Assembly (NCBI GenBank): GCA_964419935.1
Contig: CAYQQJ010000035.1
Span: forward strand, 1 to 36,590
Direction of reading: 5' to 3'
Length of the DNA: 36,590 nt
Origin: CAYQQJ01 sp964419935
Lineage (GTDB): Bacteria; Pseudomonadota; Gammaproteobacteria; Pseudomonadales; Cellvibrionaceae
This document shows, in pieces, positions 16,373 to 24,913 of the stretch. The position numbers were made by a program, and so were the translations under genes. The notes below the pieces were generated by a model. The model searched no databases, was not told where the DNA came from, and saw only the letters and a program-made list of their open reading frames with translations. Position 1 is the first letter of the stretch. Each line of letters opens with the position of its first letter.

Positions 16373-17064
16373 CAGTTGTTCCCCGGCTTTTTATCAAGTT
16401 CTGGGGCTGCGCCGGTGGTAATAGCGACCTCGAGTATTTCTTCTTCCTGTTTGTCGGATAGCACGTGCAGGCCATCCAAGGTTGTGCCGCCCGTTGCCAA
16501 TGCCTTATCGAGACTGTCGGCGCGGCAACACAGAATAATCAATAAACGAACAATGGTGGACACAATGGCAAGGGCCAGTAAAACAATACCGGCGAGAAAC
16601 ACGGATTTGATAATCCACCGGTAGGGCAACCCGTTCATGGATGCGGACATTTCCTGTTGTTCATAGGACGTCAGCACAAAAATCCAGGCGTAATAAATGA
16701 GCACGCTGACAAATGGCAAGGCCAGAAATACCAGCCCGAACAATTCCGTCAGCATCTGCTTGCGCGGCGCCAGGGTTTCGCGGACAAGATCCACGCGCAC
16801 ATGGGTGTTGGATAAATAGGCATAGCCGAAAGTCAACAAGAATATGGCAGCGTGAAAGTGCCATTCAAGTTCTTGCAGCTTGGTGGGAGACAGCACATTG
16901 TGCAGCGGCGATTCCAGGATGAGCTGTTGAATAAACGTGAACTTGCGCGTGACTACATCGAATACAGTGACCAACACAAGTAACAGAATCAGCAAGCTGC
17001 TCAGCTCGCCTACTCGCTTGACCAGCCGATCAACCACATTGATAACGGATACCACAAAACGCAT
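16372..17064 (-). CDS. dctQ: TRAP transporter small permease DctQ
   Basis: A 230-residue small membrane subunit of the TRAP system, which associates with DctM. Four hydrophobic segments are seen (around residues 18-40, 70-92, 108-130 and 150-175), with TNTHVRVD-like block SNTHVRVDLVRETLAPRKQM, a standard feature of DctQ. At 230 residues it is longer than many members, with a soluble C-terminal tail of some 50 residues that is Glu-rich (DKQEEEILEVAI). The stop codon overlaps the dctM start. It is separated from dctP by 478 bp of repeats. Confidence 0.9.
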   Translation of the reverse strand: MRFVVSVINVVDRLVKRVGELSSLLILLLVLVTVFDVVTRKFTFIQQLILESPLHNVLSPTKLQELEWHFHAAIFLLTFGYAYLSNTHVRVDLVRETLAPRKQMLTELFGLVFLALPFVSVLIYYAWIFVLTSYEQQEMSASMNGLPYRWIIKSVFLAGIVLLALAIVSTIVRLLIILCCRADSLDKALATGGTTLDGLHVLSDKQEEEILEVAITTGAAPELDKKPGNN

Positions 17065-17542
17065 GACGATTATCCAGGATTTAATTTAACTGTTGCGTGA
17101 ATGCCGGTGCGAGAACGCAGTTGCCCACGGTCTTATTGCTCAAGTTTCGGAGTTCGCGGACTCTTAATGCCGCCGTTTGGTGGCTCTAGAGCCGGCCCGC
17201 TTCGGGACAGGGCTTTCCAAGACACGCCGTAAACCCGTCCCTGGGGGCTCCTCGCCCGAATCCCGCGGGCCAGGGTCTTGAAAAGCCCCGCCCCAAATCG
17301 AACCTCATTGCGTGCTAAGCGTTAAGCATGGAACATTGCCCGTGAATTATTATCTTATACGGATTTTGGTGGGCAGTGCCCACCCTACGGGTAAAATATC
17401 CTTTTCCCTTTTCATTCGGCACATCCATGTGCCTTACCCTTCGGGCGACGCGCAGGATGCGCAAGTGTCGCGGGGGCAAGGATGCCCAAGAGCGACCAGC
17501 CTGCGGCTGTGCAAAAATGCGATCCTGCATTTTTGTCCCTTT
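17065..17542. repeat. 478-bp dctP-dctQ spacer with two intergenic repeat elements
   Basis: No gene. A first element near 17203-17295 has imperfect ends (CAGGGCTTTCCAAGAC and the complement of GTCTTGAAAAGCCCCGCCCC) and resembles dispersed intergenic repeats seen in marine gammaproteobacteria. A palindrome GTGGGCAGTGCCCAC lies at about 17370-17384. A second repeat-like block follows to about 17540. The spacer is long for an operon of this kind. Confidence 0.5.
17512..17535 (-). terminator. Hairpin directly after the dctP stop codon
   Basis: A perfect 9-bp stem (CAAAAATGC at 17512-17520, GCATTTTTG at 17527-17535) with a 6-nt loop lies 7 nt past the dctP stop. The A/T-rich arms and lack of a following T-run make it a weak terminator or a 3'-end stabiliser. 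Such structures commonly raise binding-protein over permease expression; that role is inferred here. Confidence 0.45.
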
Positions 17543-18628
17543 TCAAAGATAGCCGTACTCACGCCAAATCGAATAATTATCTCTGAAGTCCCGATAGGAT
17601 TCCCACACCCGCTTGGAATCCGGATTGCTCGCGGTTTCTTCTTTGATAACTTCCAGCCATGCGGCTTCAAACGCATCCAGTATTTCATCTGGCCAGCGAT
17701 GGTTGATCACGCCGTTGTTGGCATTCTCTTGCATGGCTTTGAATTGGAGGGCTTCGCCTTCTGCGATCATCTTGGCTGTTTGCGCCATGCATAGGGTTTC
17801 AAGCAGCTGTTGATTGGTCGCATCCAGTGCTTTCCACTTGTCCATATTGATCAGCAGTTCCTGAATGGTCGATTGCTGATGCCAACCGGGAAAATAATTG
17901 TGTTTTGCAATCTGGTAGAAGCCCAAGGCGCGATCCGTAATCGGCATGGAAAATTCCGTTGCGTCCAGAGTGCCCAACTCCAGCGCGGGGTAAATATCAC
18001 CGCCAGCCAATAGCTGCGTAGACACGCCCATTTTTTCCATCACGCGGGCGCCCAAGCCCAGAAAGCGCATTTTCTGTCCTTTCAAATCCTTGAGAGTTTT
18101 GATTTCTTTCGTGAACCAGCCAGAGCTTTCCGGCGGCACTATGCCGCAGATCATATGCTTGATGTTGTCCTTGGCGTAGAGCTCCTGTGCCAGCTCTTTG
18201 CCGCCGCCGTATTGCATCCAGGCCAGGTACTCGCCAGCGCGGGGTCCGAACGGCACTGCTGCAAAAAAGGCGAACGCGGAATTTTTGCCAACACTGTAAC
18301 CGGCGTTGCCAAATGCTGCGGCGATGGCTCCTTTGGATACAGCGCTATAATAAGAAGCCCCCGTTACCAGGGCGCCGGGTTCGAAGGCTTTGATTTTCAG
18401 CTCACCGTTGCCCAAGGTTGCCACGCCGTCGGCAATTTCGTGGGCGGTGTTGCCTACTACCGGCATGTTTTGACTGTACGCCGAGTGCAGCTTCCAGCGC
18501 TGCGCGGCCTGTGTGTCGGTCGTGATACCGGCGCTCACGGCCAGAAGTAATGCAGAGGCGGCCATGGCCAGTGATTTGCGGGTTGAAAACCCGGGTTTGA
18601 TGGCTGATCGATTGGTTTTGGTCGTCAT
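17543..18628 (-). CDS. dctP: TRAP substrate-binding protein DctP (TakP-like)
   Basis: A 361-residue periplasmic solute-binding protein of a TRAP transporter. The signal peptide has a long polar lead and a hydrophobic core (LAMAASALLLAVSAGITT), ending near TQAAQ. The blocks MRFLGLGARVMEKMGVSTQL, GGDIYPALELGTLDATEFSM and HNYFPGWHQQ match the subgroup containing TakP of Rhodobacter, whose members bind 2-oxo acids or lactate. I infer a 2-oxo or 2-hydroxy monocarboxylate as ligand. Divergent from the alcohol dehydrogenase gene and in the same transcription unit as dctQ-dctM. Confidence 0.88.
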   Translation of the reverse strand: MTTKTNRSAIKPGFSTRKSLAMAASALLLAVSAGITTDTQAAQRWKLHSAYSQNMPVVGNTAHEIADGVATLGNGELKIKAFEPGALVTGASYYSAVSKGAIAAAFGNAGYSVGKNSAFAFFAAVPFGPRAGEYLAWMQYGGGKELAQELYAKDNIKHMICGIVPPESSGWFTKEIKTLKDLKGQKMRFLGLGARVMEKMGVSTQLLAGGDIYPALELGTLDATEFSMPITDRALGFYQIAKHNYFPGWHQQSTIQELLINMDKWKALDATNQQLLETLCMAQTAKMIAEGEALQFKAMQENANNGVINHRWPDEILDAFEAAWLEVIKEETASNPDSKRVWESYRDFRDNYSIWREYGYL

Positions 18629-19054
18629 TATTTTTCTTATCCCCTGTCGTGAAGATGACGCCGATGGCGGTAGCTGTTGTTCGTCGTCTGTCTTCGAGAT
18701 CTATTAGTGCAGCGGGTGCCGGGGCAGATAGTGTCGTTTTGCCGGCTCTGCTGCTCTTATTTATTCTGTGCCCCTTCCGGCAGGATGCGTTTCGAGGCGA
18801 GGGAGCACTGTAGCAAACCGTGGCTGTTGCGCCCACCTCTACCTTTGCTCGACTTCTTCTGGGCTTGCTCTACACCCCATCGAGCTTCTCCTTCATGTTG
18901 CTGCAGCCGGGAAGTGCCGGATCTCCCCCTGATTTTGGGCGAAATATGATCGCTTTTTCTGATAAAAGCCTAGCACAACCTGGCAATAATGATATGATAT
19001 TTATCAATATAACAACGTTTGCCCCAATAACGATCAAAACAGGTGGCCAAATTC
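18629..19054. promoter_or_regulatory. Divergent promoter region, candidate regulator palindrome
   Basis: A 426-bp gap between divergent dctP and the dehydrogenase gene, without any gene. An AT-rich stretch near 18978-19020 carries an imperfect palindrome, TGATATTTATCA at 18995-19006. It is a candidate site for the nearby IclR regulator, but no matching copy was found upstream of the IclR gene itself. Confidence 0.35.
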
Positions 19055-20215
19055 ATGTCTACGCAAATCCTTTTACCGCGCATTATGCAGGTTGGCCGGG
19101 GTGCCAGCGGTCAGCTCTCACAGGTCTTGCAGTCCCTGGGCTGCCAGCGGCCGTTGATTGTGACGGACAAAATGATGGTGCAGCTGGGCTATGTGCAATC
19201 GCTCCAGTCAGCGCTTGCGGACAACGGCATCACCTCAGAAGTGTTCGACGATACTGTCCCGGAGCCCACGGTGGGCTCCATTCAAGCGGGAGTCAGCGCA
19301 GCGCAAGCCGGAGACTACGATTGCCTGGTCGCCCTGGGCGGCGGCAGCCCCATCGACAGCGCCAAGGCCATTGCGATTCTGGCCAAGCACGGTGGTGTAA
19401 TGCGTGATTACAAGTTTCCGCGCATTGTTAACGAAAGCGGCATCCCGATTGTGGCGATTCCCACCACTGCGGGTACCGGTTCCGAAGTGACCCGTTTCAC
19501 CATCATTACCGATGAAGCCAACGATGAAAAAATGCTCTGCGTCGGCATGGGTTTTATGCCCATTGCGGCGCTGGTGGACTACGAGCTTTCGGTCTCCGTG
19601 CCACCGCGCACCACGGCGGACACCGGTATTGATGCACTGACGCACGCGATGGAAGCTTATGTGAGTCGCAAAGCCAATCCCTACAGCGACTCCCAGGCCC
19701 TGCAGGCCATGAGACTGTTGGCGCCCAACCTGCGTCGCGTCTATCACGACGGAGCGGACATTGAAGCCCGGGAAGCGATGATGCTCGGCGCCACTTTGGC
19801 CGGCGTGGCATTTTCCAACGCGTCCGTTGCGCTGGTTCACGGTATGAGCCGGCCCATCGGCGCCTGCTTTCATGTGCCTCACGGCCTGTCGAACGCCATG
19901 CTGTTGCCGGCGGTCACCGCCTTCTCGATTCCGGCGGCACCGGAACGCTACGCGGACTGCGCCCGTGCTATGGGTGTTGCCAAGACCAGTGACGGGGACA
20001 CCGTCGCCAACGATAAATTGCTGATCGACCTGCATGCGCTCAATTACGAACTCAAAGTACCGTCGCCGGCGAAGTACGGCATCGACCAGCAGAGTTATCA
20101 CGATCAACTGGAGATTATGGCAGAGCAGGCGTTGATGTCCGGCTCACCGGGCAACAATCCGCGGGTGCCGACGGCGGATCAAATCGTCGAGCTCTATCGG
20201 CAAATCTGGGCGTGA
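19055..20215 (+). CDS. Iron-containing alcohol dehydrogenase
   Basis: A 386-residue group III (iron-type) NAD(P)-dependent alcohol dehydrogenase. The nucleotide-binding block ALGGGSPIDSAKAIAI and the metal-site blocks DTGIDALTHAMEAYV and HGMSRPIGACFHVPHG are all present, giving ligands D193, H197, H262 and H276 from the ATG. The ATG at 19055 is chosen because AGGTGG lies 8-13 nt upstream; a GTG at 19043 is in frame. Paired with an MmsA-type dehydrogenase it resembles DddB/DddC of DMSP breakdown, where a 3-hydroxypropionate-type alcohol is oxidised. A lactaldehyde/propanediol enzyme is also possible. First gene of the operon. Confidence 0.9.
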   Translation: MSTQILLPRIMQVGRGASGQLSQVLQSLGCQRPLIVTDKMMVQLGYVQSLQSALADNGITSEVFDDTVPEPTVGSIQAGVSAAQAGDYDCLVALGGGSPIDSAKAIAILAKHGGVMRDYKFPRIVNESGIPIVAIPTTAGTGSEVTRFTIITDEANDEKMLCVGMGFMPIAALVDYELSVSVPPRTTADTGIDALTHAMEAYVSRKANPYSDSQALQAMRLLAPNLRRVYHDGADIEAREAMMLGATLAGVAFSNASVALVHGMSRPIGACFHVPHGLSNAMLLPAVTAFSIPAAPERYADCARAMGVAKTSDGDTVANDKLLIDLHALNYELKVPSPAKYGIDQQSYHDQLEIMAEQALMSGSPGNNPRVPTADQIVELYRQIWA

Positions 20216-20269
20216 GCCTGTCGCCGTCACCCCTTTTACGGTCACGTCTTTTCCGGCCAGGTTCTGACT

Positions 20270-20292
20270 TGAGACGCATCGTCTCACGTGAG
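20270..20292 (+). promoter_or_regulatory. Overlapping palindromes in the adh-mmsA gap
   Basis: A 7-bp hairpin (TGAGACG at 20270-20276, CGTCTCA at 20280-20286) overlaps a perfect 10-bp palindrome, CTCACGTGAG at 20283-20292. They lie in the 173-bp space between the dehydrogenase gene and mmsA. They could be a protein operator or an RNA element setting relative expression. Confidence 0.35.
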
Positions 20293-20388
20293 GGCTGTTT
20301 CAACTCCTACTCGATTGAGCCCAGCTTGCGTAGATCAACAAGGGCCGGCTTTGGCTAAATCGATTCATTTTATATAGAGGACACTGTT

Positions 20389-21882
20389 ATGACTGTAGGC
20401 CACCTGATTAACGGCAAAATCGTCACGGAAGGCACCCGCAGCCAGGCGATCTACAACCCCGCTACAGGCGAAGTATGTGAGCAACTGGATATGGCATCGC
20501 GGATGACCGTGGAGCAGGCCATTGCCGCCGCCCAAGCGGCGTTTCCCGCCTGGCGCAACACACCGCCGGCCAAACGCGCACGGGTGATGTTCCGCTTCAA
20601 GGAGCTGTTGGAAAAACATGCCGACACCATCGCCGAGATGATTGGCCGCGAGCACGGAAAAATCCTCAGCGACGCAAACGGCGAATTGCAGCGCGGGATT
20701 GAAAACGTTGAATACGCCTGCGGTGCGCCCGAATTTCTCAAGGGCGAATACAGTCGTAACGTGGGGCCGAATATTGACTCCTGGAGCGAATTCCAGCCAT
20801 TGGGCGTGGTGGCCGGCATTACGCCATTCAATTTTCCCGCCATGGTTCCCCTGTGGATGTACCCGATGGCGATTGTGTGCGGCAATTGCTTCATTCTGAA
20901 ACCGTCCGAGCGCGACCCCAGCTCCGCACTGTATATTGCACAGTTGCTTCAGGAAGCGGGCCTGCCGGATGGGGTGATGAACGTCGTCAACGGCGACAAA
21001 GATGCCGTGGACGCGTTGCTGCAGGATTCTCGCGTGCAGGCGGTGAGTTTTGTTGGCTCCACCCCAGTGGCCGAAGAAATTTACGCCAACGCCAGTGCTC
21101 AAGGCAAACGCTGCCAGGCATTGGGCGGGGCGAAGAACCACGCTATCGTGATGCCCGATGCGGATTTCGACAACACTGTCAGTCAGCTGTTGGGCGCCGC
21201 CTTTGGCTCCTGCGGCGAGCGTTGCATGGCCTTGTCAGTTGCCGTGGCCGTGGGTGACGCGGCGGCGGACACACTGATTGTCAAATTGAAAGACGCCATG
21301 CAGAACCTGAAAATCGGCGTCTACAGCGATACCCGCAATGACTTCGGCCCCGCCATTACCGCAGTACATAAGCAACGCATTGAAGGCTACATCGCCAGCG
21401 CGCAAGAGCAGGGTGCCAGTATTGTGGTGGATGGCCGCAACCTGCAGGTGAGCGGCTACGAAAATGGCTTTTTCGTCGGCGCCACATTGATCGACCGCGT
21501 AACACCGGACATGTTGAGTTACCAGGCGGAAATCTTCGGTCCGGTGTTGCAGGTGGTGCGCGTGGAAACCATGGAAGAGGCGATGGCCTTGATCAACGAC
21601 CATGAATTCGGCAACGGTACCTGCATATTTACCCGGGACGGCGAAGCTGCACGCTATTTTACTGATAACATTCAGGTCGGCATGGTCGGCGTCAATGTGC
21701 CTTTGCCGGTGCCGGTCGCTTATCATAGCTTCGGTGGCTGGAAGCGCTCCCTGTTTGGCGACCTGCACGCCTATGGGCCGGACGGTGTGCGCTTTTACAC
21801 TCGCCGTAAAACCATTACGCAACGCTGGCCGTCGGCCAATGTTCGCGAAGGTAGCTCGTTTGCCATGCCGTCCATGAAATAG
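20389..21882 (+). CDS. mmsA: CoA-acylating methylmalonate-semialdehyde dehydrogenase
   Basis: A 497-residue aldehyde dehydrogenase of the MmsA/IolA type. It converts methylmalonate or malonate semialdehyde with CoA and NAD+ to propionyl- or acetyl-CoA and CO2. The family-specific block GITPFNFPAMVPLWMYPM (with N148) and the nucleophile region GSCGERCMALSVAV (Cys279) are plainly seen, as is VGMVGVNVPLPVPVAYHSFG. The length is normal. The start is preceded by AGAGGAC. In this operon it would handle the semialdehyde formed by the preceding alcohol dehydrogenase. Confidence 0.93.
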   Translation: MTVGHLINGKIVTEGTRSQAIYNPATGEVCEQLDMASRMTVEQAIAAAQAAFPAWRNTPPAKRARVMFRFKELLEKHADTIAEMIGREHGKILSDANGELQRGIENVEYACGAPEFLKGEYSRNVGPNIDSWSEFQPLGVVAGITPFNFPAMVPLWMYPMAIVCGNCFILKPSERDPSSALYIAQLLQEAGLPDGVMNVVNGDKDAVDALLQDSRVQAVSFVGSTPVAEEIYANASAQGKRCQALGGAKNHAIVMPDADFDNTVSQLLGAAFGSCGERCMALSVAVAVGDAAADTLIVKLKDAMQNLKIGVYSDTRNDFGPAITAVHKQRIEGYIASAQEQGASIVVDGRNLQVSGYENGFFVGATLIDRVTPDMLSYQAEIFGPVLQVVRVETMEEAMALINDHEFGNGTCIFTRDGEAARYFTDNIQVGMVGVNVPLPVPVAYHSFGGWKRSLFGDLHAYGPDGVRFYTRRKTITQRWPSANVREGSSFAMPSMK

Positions 21883-21945
21883 CGCCGTTAAAAATCTGCG
21901 CCGGTGAACGGCCAAATTCGTATTTGGAACCAAGGAATTTTTGTG

Positions 21946-22947
21946 ATGTTCAAGGTTGCCCTTATCGACAGTCAGTTCTCCAAAAAAGGAGACTTTTCTG
22001 AAATACAAACACTCTGTGCCGCACGCGGTGGTGAACTGAAAGTATTGCAGTGCACCAGCGACGACGAGATTGTGGCACAAGCGGCCGACGCGGACGCTTT
22101 GCTGGTTGTCTACTCCAAAGTGGGCGACGCATTGCTGGCGCGGCTGCCCAAATGCAAGGTGGCGGTGCGTTTGGGCATTGGTGTGGATAACTATGACCTG
22201 GATGCTTTTACCCGTCGCGGTGTGGTTGCCATTAATGTGCCGGATTACGGGGTAGAGGAAGTCGCGGCCCATGCACTGGGGATGATTCTCGCAGCGGAGC
22301 GGAAAATCGTTTATTTCGATCGTCAGGTGAGGCGCGGCATCTGGGACGACGGCGAGGGCTACACCATGCGCCGTTTGTCACAGCGCACCCTCGGTTTCAT
22401 GGGCTTCGGCCGTATAGCGCGCAAACTCGCCGAATGCTGCGCACCGCTTAACTATCGCATGATTGCTTTTGATCCGATGCTGCCAGCAAGCCAGTTCGCA
22501 TCCCTTGGCGTGGAACAGGTCAACCTCGAAGAGCTGTTCCGCCAGAGTGATACCCTGGCGCTGATGGCGCCTTTGAACGAGCACACTCGCCATGTGGTGA
22601 ATGACACCCACCTTGCCTTGGCCAAAGACGGCCTGCGTATCGTAAACACCGCCCGCGGTGAACTGATTGATACCGACGCTTTGATCCGTGCAGTCAAATC
22701 CGGCAAGGTCGCGGCCGCCGGGCTTGATGTGCTGGAAGGCGAGCCGTTACAAAACCCCGATCACGAATTGCTGGCGCTGGATGAAGTTTTCCTCACACCG
22801 CATACCGCTTACCAAACGCTGGAATCCATCGAATTATTGCGCCGCATGGCCATCACCGCCGCCCTGGATTTTCTCGAGGGTCAGCCCCCGCAAAATGTGG
22901 TTAATCCCGCGGTTCTGGAAAAATTGAACAGACCCACTCTCGCTTGA
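21946..22947 (+). CDS. D-isomer-specific 2-hydroxyacid dehydrogenase
   Basis: A 333-residue NAD(P)-dependent D-2-hydroxyacid dehydrogenase of the PGDH/CtBP-like group. It has the Rossmann glycine motif GFMGFGRIA (G153, G155, A158), the catalytic Arg in IVNTARGELID (R237), Glu in AGLDVLEGEP (E264) and His in LTPHTAYQT (H286). The chosen ATG is fixed by AAGGAA upstream; a longer GTG frame from 21904 is less likely. It would interconvert a 2-hydroxy acid and a 2-oxo acid, matching the inferred ligand class of the TRAP system. It lies 63 nt after mmsA and 19 nt before the hydrolase. Confidence 0.88.
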   Translation: MFKVALIDSQFSKKGDFSEIQTLCAARGGELKVLQCTSDDEIVAQAADADALLVVYSKVGDALLARLPKCKVAVRLGIGVDNYDLDAFTRRGVVAINVPDYGVEEVAAHALGMILAAERKIVYFDRQVRRGIWDDGEGYTMRRLSQRTLGFMGFGRIARKLAECCAPLNYRMIAFDPMLPASQFASLGVEQVNLEELFRQSDTLALMAPLNEHTRHVVNDTHLALAKDGLRIVNTARGELIDTDALIRAVKSGKVAAAGLDVLEGEPLQNPDHELLALDEVFLTPHTAYQTLESIELLRRMAITAALDFLEGQPPQNVVNPAVLEKLNRPTLA

Positions 22948-22966
22948 CAAGTATTTGGAGAAATTT

Positions 22967-23803
22967 ATGAAGTTGCTACGTATTGGTCCCAAAGGCCAGG
23001 AAAAGCCTGCAGTGCTGGACCAGAACAACAATGTGCGGGATCTGTCCGGCGTGGTGCACGACATTGCTGGCGAAGTGCTGAGCGATGAAGGCCTGGCCAA
23101 ATTGCGCGCATTCGATCTCACGAGCTTGCCAAAGCTCGAGGCTGACGCACGCATCGGACCTTGCGTGGGCAGTATCGGAAAATTTATCTGTATCGGCCTG
23201 AATTATTCTGACCACGCGGCCGAGGCCGGCATGCAGGTTCCCAAGCAACCAATTATTTTCATGAAGGCTACCAGTGCCGTATGTGGCCCCAACGATAATA
23301 TTGAAATACCGCGTGGGTCCGAGAAAACGGACTGGGAAGTAGAGCTGGGTATAGTGATTGGCAAAGAAGCCAAGTATGTGGACGAAGCCGACGCGCTGGA
23401 TTATGTGGCGGGTTACTGCCTGGTGAATGATGTTTCCGAGCGTGCCTATCAACTTGAGCGCGATGGACAGTGGACCAAAGGGAAATCCTGCGATACCTTC
23501 GGCCCAATCGGCCCCTGGCTGGTGACCCGCGATGAAGTGGAAGACCCGCAGGCTTTAGGTATGTGGCTGGAAGTGAACGGTCACCGCTTTCAGGATGGCA
23601 ATAGCAAAACCATGGTATTTGGTGTGGCTCATGTTGTCGCTTACCTAAGCCAGTACATGTCGTTGCAGCCTGGCGATATTATCGCTACCGGTACGCCGCC
23701 AGGTGTTGGTTCGGGGCAAAAGCCTCAGGTATTTCTCAAGCGTGGTGACACAGTTCACCTGGGTATCGAGGGGCTTGGGGAACAGAAGCAGCTTTGTGTA
23801 TAG
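22967..23803 (+). CDS. FAH-family hydrolase (acylpyruvate/ketodeoxy-acid hydrolase-like)
   Basis: A 278-residue fumarylacetoacetate-hydrolase fold enzyme. The metal ligands typical of the family are E124 and E126 in DWEVELGIVIG and D155 in YCLVNDVSERA, with the GTPPGVGSGQKPQVFLKRGD block near the C-terminus. Close relatives are annotated as ureidoglycolate lyase or as 2,4-diketo-3-deoxy-L-fuconate (rhamnonate) hydrolase, which split a diketo acid into pyruvate and a 2-hydroxy acid. The latter would link naturally to the dehydrogenase upstream. TTGGAG precedes the ATG. Last gene of the operon. Confidence 0.88.
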   Translation: MKLLRIGPKGQEKPAVLDQNNNVRDLSGVVHDIAGEVLSDEGLAKLRAFDLTSLPKLEADARIGPCVGSIGKFICIGLNYSDHAAEAGMQVPKQPIIFMKATSAVCGPNDNIEIPRGSEKTDWEVELGIVIGKEAKYVDEADALDYVAGYCLVNDVSERAYQLERDGQWTKGKSCDTFGPIGPWLVTRDEVEDPQALGMWLEVNGHRFQDGNSKTMVFGVAHVVAYLSQYMSLQPGDIIATGTPPGVGSGQKPQVFLKRGDTVHLGIEGLGEQKQLCV

Positions 23804-23838
23804 CGGCCAGCGCGGTCTCGGTTTAAATGAAAGCTGCG

Positions 23839-23870
23839 CACTCAGGAATTGGACTTTCTATTCCTGAGTG
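23839..23870. terminator. Hairpin between convergent operon end and IclR gene
   Basis: A perfect 11-bp stem (CACTCAGGAAT at 23839-23849, ATTCCTGAGTG at 23860-23870) with a 10-nt loop. The right arm encodes the last residues of the IclR protein. There is no T-run on either strand, so it may work as a transcription barrier between convergent genes. Confidence 0.45.
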
Positions 23871-24637
23871 TCGTGTGCGCCGATCATTTCCTCAATTTGT
23901 GCAGCCGCCGCCCGCATTTCTGGCGCAAGTTCTTGCAACTGTTTCAAGGATTTTCGAATCACGGGGCCGTGGCAAAAAAGACACGCGAACAATTTGCCGG
24001 CCTTGTCTTTGATTGGCACCGCACAGGCGACCATGCCGTCAATGAATTCCTCGTTGTCCACACCCAGCTGAGTTTCATGAATCGCAAGCACCGCGTTTTC
24101 GAGCGCTTCTGCACTGCTCAGGGTGTTGCGCGCGCGCCTCTCCAGTGGCAAATTGCCAATAATGCGCTTTCTCTGTTCTTTCGTAAGTGAGCTCAAATAG
24201 AGTTTGCCGCTCGAAGTGCACCATAAGGGCGTGCGGCTGCCGACCGGCAGGTAAATCTGCAGCGGCCAGTTGCTTTGCACCCGGTCGAAATAAATCATCT
24301 CGGTTCCGTCGGGTATTGCTATGCCGCAGGTCTCTCCGGTTTTGCTCGCGAGGTTTTCCAATATCGCTCGTCGTTCAGCCTTGTGGCGGCTGTTATGCAA
24401 TACACCCACCGCGATTTTGTGCAACCGATCCCCCGGAATCATCAGGCCGCGTATGTCGGTTTGCAAGAAGTTGCTAGCCTCCAGCTGTTGTAAAAGCCGG
24501 TGGACGGTAGGCCGTGGAATATCAAGTTGGATGGCAAGATCTGCGGGGCTCAAGGGACGTTCGGCACGAGATACCGCTTCAATGATTTCCAATACCCGAG
24601 TATTGGAAGAGCCTTTTTCGCGACGTAGTGAGCTCAT
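23858..24637 (-). CDS. IclR-family transcriptional regulator
   Basis: A 259-residue regulator. The N-terminal winged helix-turn-helix occupies roughly residues 12-65 (NTRVLEIIEAVSRAERPLSP, then LDIPRPTVHRLLQQLEASNF). The C-terminal effector-binding domain follows, with the typical GTEMIYFDRVQS and the YDNEE-like block GVDNEEFIDGMVACAVPI. IclR proteins respond to small carboxylates, which fits control of the adjacent TRAP and dehydrogenase operon. It converges on that operon. Operators were not identified with confidence. Confidence 0.92.
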   Translation of the reverse strand: MSSLRREKGSSNTRVLEIIEAVSRAERPLSPADLAIQLDIPRPTVHRLLQQLEASNFLQTDIRGLMIPGDRLHKIAVGVLHNSRHKAERRAILENLASKTGETCGIAIPDGTEMIYFDRVQSNWPLQIYLPVGSRTPLWCTSSGKLYLSSLTKEQRKRIIGNLPLERRARNTLSSAEALENAVLAIHETQLGVDNEEFIDGMVACAVPIKDKAGKLFACLFCHGPVIRKSLKQLQELAPEMRAAAAQIEEMIGAHDTQE

Positions 24638-24913
24638 GGTCTTGTTCCGAAATTCTTTTTGCGGAGCTGTTGTTACAGAATTACACCGCGTTTGAGTAAC
24701 TGATAGTTTACCCGAAGTCGCTAGGCTGTGCAGGTGTAAATATTGGGATACAGAATCGTAAAACTAAAGCAGGATTATGGAATGTATGGTACGTCGCGTG
24801 ATGATCATTGCGGCTCGGTTAAAAAAATTCGAATGCGGTTAAACCGGAAATTTTGGATAGCTGCAAATAATATTCTTATCGAAGATACAGCCTTAATCGA
24901 GCGCACCCAGGGA
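24638..24913. other. Gene-free stretch upstream of IclR gene
   Basis: No gene or repeat seen; the IclR promoter is presumably here. The GTTCCGAAATTC motif just before the start codon is the only palindrome-like feature. Confidence 0.5.

Noticed and set aside
19235..20107. 290-residue minus-strand frame
   Set aside because: Antisense to the iron-type alcohol dehydrogenase, whose metal ligands are intact.
21235..22272. 345-residue minus-strand frame
   Set aside because: Antisense to mmsA and the hydroxyacid dehydrogenase; His-rich shadow composition.
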